Program-made: the position numbers and the translations under genes | In this document: positions 56,557 through 64,000 of the stretch, piece after piece | How the letters are laid out: each line of letters starts with the position of its first letter | How positions within the stretch are numbered: the stretch's first letter is position 1 | From: Engraulis encrasicolus | Taxonomy: Eukaryota; Chordata; Actinopteri; Clupeiformes; Engraulidae | Assembly: GCF_034702125.1 (NCBI RefSeq) | Contig: NC_085878.1 | Coordinates: 18,539,557-18,603,556 of the forward strand | Direction: 5' to 3' | Length of the DNA: 64,000 nt | The notes under the pieces: model-generated | The model's input: the letters and a program-made list of their open reading frames with translations, nothing else | What the model was told of the DNA's origin: nothing | Database searches by the model: none

Positions 56557-57235
56557 TAGAATAGAAATCTAGACGCTCCTAGCGAGCGCAAATTAAATTT
56601 GCTCCCGGGGGCAGTCTAGCGAACCCCGGTCGTTTTGCGAGGCTGAAAGTTATCCGATGACAGGGCCAATCAAATCGCGAGGAGCGAGATTGGGGGCTGG
56701 GCTACCTAGTAAACACAGAAAACTTTCTAAGAAGAAACATGGCGGCCATCCATGCTACTTACAGCACAACAATTTTTACTTAATTTAAAAAGCCTGGATG
56801 ATAATACATTTCGTGACTGACATGGATTGATGTAACAATACACCATGAACTTATCAGACACAAATAGATCACTACACATTACCATTTTTGATCATTCGAT
56901 GTTGTAAGCTAGCTCGGTAAGCTAATTTGAGCATTTTACAGAACCAGATAGTAACACGCTATTATCAGACCACTATTGTAGGTGCATTCATTCATTCCTA
57001 TGAAGGCACGAAGTTGCCGCTTCACCTACAAAGGGGCGTGTCGCGTGTACGTTCTGAAAGACAGCTGTGATGTTACACAGAACTGTGAGGAGATTGGTTG
57101 TTCCACCATCCTATTGTGTGGCGTTGAGTGCCAAGGCATTTTGACAGACAACCGTTTATCCCGCCCACACTCTCTCCGAGCTCGCCCAGACCCTGGTACA
57201 GCTTTTTGCTGTACGGGTCTGGCTCGCCAGGCTAG
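56557..57235. mobile_element. hAT-type MITE, short copy
   Basis: Same family as 32284-33495 (TTTGCTCCCGGGGGCAGTCT and GAAAGACAGCTGTGA in both), flanked by GTGACAAC at 56549-56556 and 57236-57243. Lacks the internal tandem block of the long copy. Confidence 0.85.
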
Positions 57236-57768
57236 GTGACAACACGACTGGGCCAGCTTATACGAGCACTTTAACAGTTTTTACCTTTTACATCTTGAAG
57301 AAAGCATGCACTAATTGGCTCTCTTTAGAATGAAGCTTTTTATATTAACGGCTGGGTATCCTTATCCAGCACCATAAACAGCTGTAGCTAATCATTTTCT
57401 TTTCAGGAAATATATAAATGAATGTAAAAGCCATCATAAGATTCTTTATAGTGACTATGGTACTAAGGGCCAGGCATGTATAGATAGATGCACATTTTGA
57501 CAATTAATTTTATTTGTGTGGTTTTGCTGATTAATGAGTATTATTTCCACGAGTTCAAAGACCTCTCTCTACTCTAATTAACATAGGCACCCAGTAATTG
57601 CACATGTAACAGTGTGATTTTGAAACGTTATTTTCATGGTGGCAGACGTCATCTAAGCGTTAATGTTGACAATTTGTAATAACTGAGCCCCATCATTAAC
57701 AAAGGCACCTACTGTCTCACAGCAGTAATACTCTACACCTCCACAGCCCTCACTGATGATAACTCCTT

Positions 57769-57771
57769 ACA

Positions 57772-57802
<31 letters not shown>

Positions 57803-57822
57803 GCACACACACACACGCACGC

Positions 57823-57916
<94 letters not shown>
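57769..57916. repeat. (CA)n microsatellite
   Basis: About 148 bp, with CGCA interruptions at the left. Confidence 0.95.
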
Positions 57917-57918
<2 letters not shown>

Positions 57919-58439
57919 CTGAGGCCTAATGACACCATATACCTGTACCACATTCACTATATTTCATGTGTAAATTCTTCCACAGTTTGTGAAGTGTAAG
58001 ACTATCAGCCTATCAGACTATCAGCCAGTTGCCTGAAGGAGGTTTCCTGACACATCAGCGTGTAAACACAACACAGCATTTTCCCAGCAAAGGATGCAAA
58101 TGTACAAAATTGTCTTGATTTATAACAGCTGTTTTGCAGCTGCAAGTAAAAAAAAGATCCTTTTGGTTATTTCATACCTCAGCACAATAGTGGGGATTAT
58201 ACCTATTGTTCACTTCACATTTGGGGTTGACTTGATGTATGATATCATACTCTGTCTTGAAGTCGCAAAAATGAGTACATTCACTGCAAGGAAAAAGGAG
58301 GGGAAAATATAAAAGAAGCCTCACCATTAGTGGTCTAGTAATAAGCCCAACAGAGAAAGAGAGGGACATTGGAGACAGAGATTAAGAGAGGCGAAGATGG
58401 TGAGAGATCGGAGTAAAAAGCCTCAGGCCCTTGTCTCTG

Positions 58440-58830
58440 TTATGAATGAATGAACACCTTTATTGCCCCGAATGGAATCTGTCTTGCGTTTTGGGAGCCA
58501 TACAATAAACACTTGGACATACAGACAATAACAGCATTATACAAAGACACAACTTAAAATCAAACAAAGCATACAGAGTAGATTACAAAAAATCTGGCAG
58601 TGGGAATAACATGAAACAGAAATATTTAAAATCCTATACATTTATTATATTGAAGTTAATCTATCTGAACTTAACTTATTCAAAAGCTGGATGCTTCTAG
58701 GCACAAAGGATGTCAACCCTGTATTTCTCTTTTAAAAAGGGTAACCTGTATCTAAGTCCAGCCCAGTTACTTCCCCTCTGTCTGTTGGCGGACCGTGATG
58801 GCATGGCAGCCTCATCTTCAGTTACACCAG
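58440..58830 (-). mobile_element. Decayed LINE 3' end
   Basis: On the minus strand, GLRYRLPFLKEKY and, after a frame change, SFVPRSIQLLN match the C-terminal end typical of fish LINE ORF2 proteins. At 58450 the tail reads (in plus) TGAATGAACACCTTTATTGCC. Frame is broken. Confidence 0.6.
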
Positions 58831-58848
58831 GAGAGGGCTGGAATAGAG

Positions 58849-58866
58849 AGAGAGAGAGAGAGAGAC

Positions 58867-58922
<56 letters not shown>
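58849..58922. repeat. (GA)n microsatellite
   Basis: About 74 bp of GA adjacent to the LINE end. Confidence 0.93.
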
Positions 58923-58926
<4 letters not shown>

Positions 58927-58989
58927 TGCAGTGCATATTCAAACAAACAAAAACAACAACAACAAAAACTGACAATGAGTATGCGTGAT

Positions 58990-60440
58990 AGTTGCAGAAA
59001 GCCTATAATCGGCCGTTTTTCTGAGGGCTGAATGTGTTAAAGCGGGGCTGCAGACTGGCCTTCTCAAAACAATGCTAAGTCTACCAGCAGCACAGCAGAT
59101 GGAAGCTTGGTGCTGTGCATCCATTAATGAGGCAGATCATTTCACACCTGTTGTGCCGCGAGCCTGCTTCACCAATCACCGCAATTAATATCTGAAGGAT
59201 GCTATTTCTCCAGGCTACTTGGGCGGGCTGCATGAAGAGGGGCCGTTTTTCAAAGAGAGAGAGAGAGAAGACGAAGGTTTGGGCAGTTGTCGGACCCCCA
59301 GAGCAGTAAATATTGACCCTTGTTTTTATTCTTGTTTGGATAATGCTGTAGGGAGTGAGTCTATATTTCATTACGCCAAAAGGGCAGACCAGAATTTTGC
59401 TTGGCTCATTACCGATCTGGCCTAAAGTAGGCCTATAAACTGTTATCCTCTAAAGATGGATGGTGTAACACCAGCGACACAATAAAATGAGAATGAGAAT
59501 GTCACAGACTCAGTATGTAAGACGCACCATAGTGTAACATAACATATACTATAACATGGTGCACATGGTGACATTTGGTCCTGAATATTCACAAAGCCAC
59601 ACAACCATATTTTGTTGTTGACTTGTCTTGCCAATTTTGTGGCTGATTGCTCAAAGAGTAATTTGCTGAAATACACATTATACCACAGGGACAGCACATT
59701 TGCATTTGTTTTGATGTTTATGTGTCATTCGGTATGACGGACTTCAATCCAGGAGGGAAGGCAGTATTTTGATGTTATCAGCCGTCATTCATGTTTCATG
59801 TCATTCACTTCCTGAGCCATCCCAGAGGCTTGATCTCACTTCAGCAAGCATGAGAGGGTGTCTCAAAGCATGAATGAGCCTGATTGGCCCGGTATTGTGA
59901 CCGACCGTGAAGGCAGTCTCTCTGTGTGTGTGTGTGTACCTTATTAAATGTCACCCTCGATGCCACCACATCTTATCAAGAAACGTGGCATTTTGTCTGG
60001 TGTGTTTGTGGATCCCATGCTGAAAAGATATTTTTTCCCTCCCTCTCTCTTATCACTTAATAGGCAAAGATGGATAACCTCGCCAGTAAACCATGCAATC
60101 TGCTGTGGTATTTCACATCCTTATCTTCACCACAACTCAATATGCAAAGCCGACGCCACTGAAACCAGCACAGACGCCTTAGCCAACTATGAAATTAGTG
60201 TCTCTCAAGTGACAACAATTCATGGACTGTCACTTGTGAAACAGTAATGCAATTTTCCAGTGATTGTTCACACCTTCAGGTTATCTGTGAAACACAACGT
60301 ACATACTGTATATCAATTGAATCCCACATTGAATGCAAATCCACAGATCACAAAATCCACAAAAAAACAGAGCCACGAATCCCATTGAATGAATCCCTGA
60401 ACTTGAGTAAATGTACCGTACGCGCATGACACTGATCAGT
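58990..60440. other. Intergenic, no gene seen
   Basis: Mostly unique sequence; 59080-59220 is AT/GC-balanced and repeat-free. No ORF with coding character. Confidence 0.35.
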
Positions 60441-60446
60441 CGACTG

Positions 60447-60755
<309 letters not shown>

Positions 60756-61471
60756 CTCCGCATGTGTAGTAATGGCCAAGGATGATGCCTCTCATTTATT
60801 CGTGGCTATGAATTAAACCTCCTGTGCCAGTCGCACGCATCATGTCAAGTAATTCACTCTTTGCAGTGTCACTTCAATACTCCCCTGGCAGAGCTACAGC
60901 AACTGTAAGGATGTTTTGTCTCATGCCACTTCAGAGGGGAATAAATGAAGTTGCTAAAGCCTTGGGGTTATTTCAATAAATCCAATGACAATCAGATAAT
61001 TATGATGCAGATAATCAGCTTGTCTGGGGCACAGTTTTAAACAAAACAAAACAAAAATGTAAAAAAATGGTGATGTCTATGTGAATGCTTTGATAAGACT
61101 AGGGGAAAATAATGAAGTCTCGCTGTGGTTGACCCCTTAGATAGCCTCTCTCTCCCGCAGTCTTCATGTGCACAGGTTTCACATTAAAATCGTCTGATAA
61201 GGCGCAGCATGTGATTACCTTATTTCGTCCCCAGATATGACCTATAGGGAAAGTTTTGTAAAACTTCTTTTTTTTAAAGAAAAAAAAGCCTTTTCCCCAA
61301 TTCATTTTTCATGAATGGCGTCAACACAGGTGGAGGACTGGAGTGGGTAGAAGTTAGATGCTGGAGGTATAGTCTGAGAGGGCTAGTGAGAGATGGCAGA
61401 AGCCGATTACACAACATTTCAAAATTGACAATTTTCTCTTGTACTGTCTTGCGTGTGTGTGCCTGCGCGCA

Positions 61472-61752
<281 letters not shown>

Positions 61753-62219
61753 TTAAAACAAAATCCCTAGAGGTGAACTAACTTCTCTCGTCATTTGCAT
61801 GCCAATATTTATATAACTTTAAAAATACAAAAAAGGTCTTTGGCGACTCGGGCAAGGAGGTCATCTGGTGAGGGCTTCCCACTGTTTGTCTTAGGACCAT
61901 CTGGGCCTCAAAACAGTCACTGCACACACACACAAAGCACTGATGCACACACACACGCGCAAAGCAGTGACCCACTGTCAAAGACAGACGGTGGTGAAAG
62001 AGAGAAAAAAGTAAACAGAAGCACTGTCCACTCTTTGCCATATCTTATCTGCTGAGCAAAGCTGACAACACAGGGATTGTGAGCAGTCTATAGGAGTGGT
62101 TACAGCCAGGAACTCTCTTACATCTCCATCTGAATCACGTTTCGCTTGTCACTCGATACTACCCCTGAGGCTGTTCAAGGGACAGGGACAGCACATCACA
62201 CTCACAGACATATGCACAC

Positions 62220-63466
<1,247 letters not shown>

Positions 63467-64000
63467 TAAGTAAGTAAGTAAGTTTAATTTATAAAGCACA
63501 TTTAAACAGCAGGAACTGACCAAAGTGCTGTACAGTGTCAGACTAAAATACTAAAATTAAGCAATACTAAGAATTTGATTAAAAACAAGACAAAGTCAGC
63601 AGTAAGAATAAAACACATAAGATACAAAAGGCCTTCACACAGTGAATAAGATAAAATTACATGGATAAAGAAAAATAAGTAAATACAAATAGGGGGGAAA
63701 AACTGAAAAAAAGATGAAACTAGGGAGCAAAGGCCAATATGTAGAAATGAGTTTTAAGTCTGGATTTAAAAGTAGTGATTGTAGGAGCAGATCTGATGTC
63801 AGGGGGCAGAGTATTCCAAAGACGAGGAGCTGCCACAGCAAATGCACGGTCCCCCCTGGTTTTGAGGCGGGACCGGGGAACGTGGAGGAGACTTTTGTCG
63901 GCAGATCGAAGGGACGTGGGAGCGGAGCGGTGCTGCAGCATGTCGGAGATGTAGGTAGGGGCCAGACCATTTAGTGCCTTAAAAACCAAAAGTAAAATTT
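63467..64000 (-). mobile_element. L2-type LINE, 3' end (continues off the right edge)
   Basis: On the minus strand an open frame from the window edge to a stop near 63720 reads VFKALNGLAPTYISDML, FAVAAPRLWNTLPPDIR and TFKSRLKTHFY, the typical C-terminus of L2/CR1-group reverse transcriptase proteins in fish. The 3' UTR ends GTGCTTTATAAATTAAACTTAC with TTAC repeats (63467-63484), the usual L2 tail. The intact frame suggests a fairly young copy. Confidence 0.82.

Overview
The window is fish-like vertebrate DNA. It has a split gene with canonical GT-AG introns, tRNA-derived SINEs, L2-type LINE ends, decayed Tc1 copies, hAT and fold-back MITEs, and very many CA/GA microsatellites. A teleost fits best; I cannot name the species.

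The one confident gene is CNGB1, the beta subunit of the rod cyclic-nucleotide-gated channel. It lies on the minus strand, from a start codon at 29780 down to an exon for transmembrane segments S1-S2 at 352-560; the pore, C-linker and cyclic-nucleotide-binding domain lie beyond position 1. I read 24 coding exons by eye. Their phases agree at all 23 junctions and they sum to 2100 nt (700 codons) with no stop. In protein order they give: a GARP-like N-terminal half with five Trp...PQP repeats (exons 1, 3, 6, 10, 12); an acidic linker; an eight-copy five-residue charged helical repeat (exon 15); more acidic linkers; an unconventional calmodulin-binding helix (exon 22); a poly-Pro and basic pre-S1 segment (exon 23); and S1-S2 (exon 24). 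A probable non-coding first exon ends at 31428, and two CRX/OTX-type TAATCC sites lie just upstream.

The introns carry most of the mobile DNA inside the gene: a SINE pair at 830-1246, a split Tc1 relic at 5451-8831, a SINE at 10104, a second Tc1 relic near 13 kb, fold-back elements at 16.1 kb and 25 kb, a 4.3-kb inverted-repeat element at 20590-24876, and a hAT MITE at 25767 with another MITE nested inside.

From about 31.5 kb to 64 kb I find no gene. This half holds a near-perfect 897-bp palindrome (37407-38303), two copies of one hAT MITE family (32284, 56557), a TIR-bounded element with 140-bp tandem repeats (45713-46909), smaller MITEs, LINE ends at 58.4 and 63.5 kb, long microsatellites, and low-repeat stretches (about 42.5-45 and 47.5-49.5 kb) that could be regulatory.
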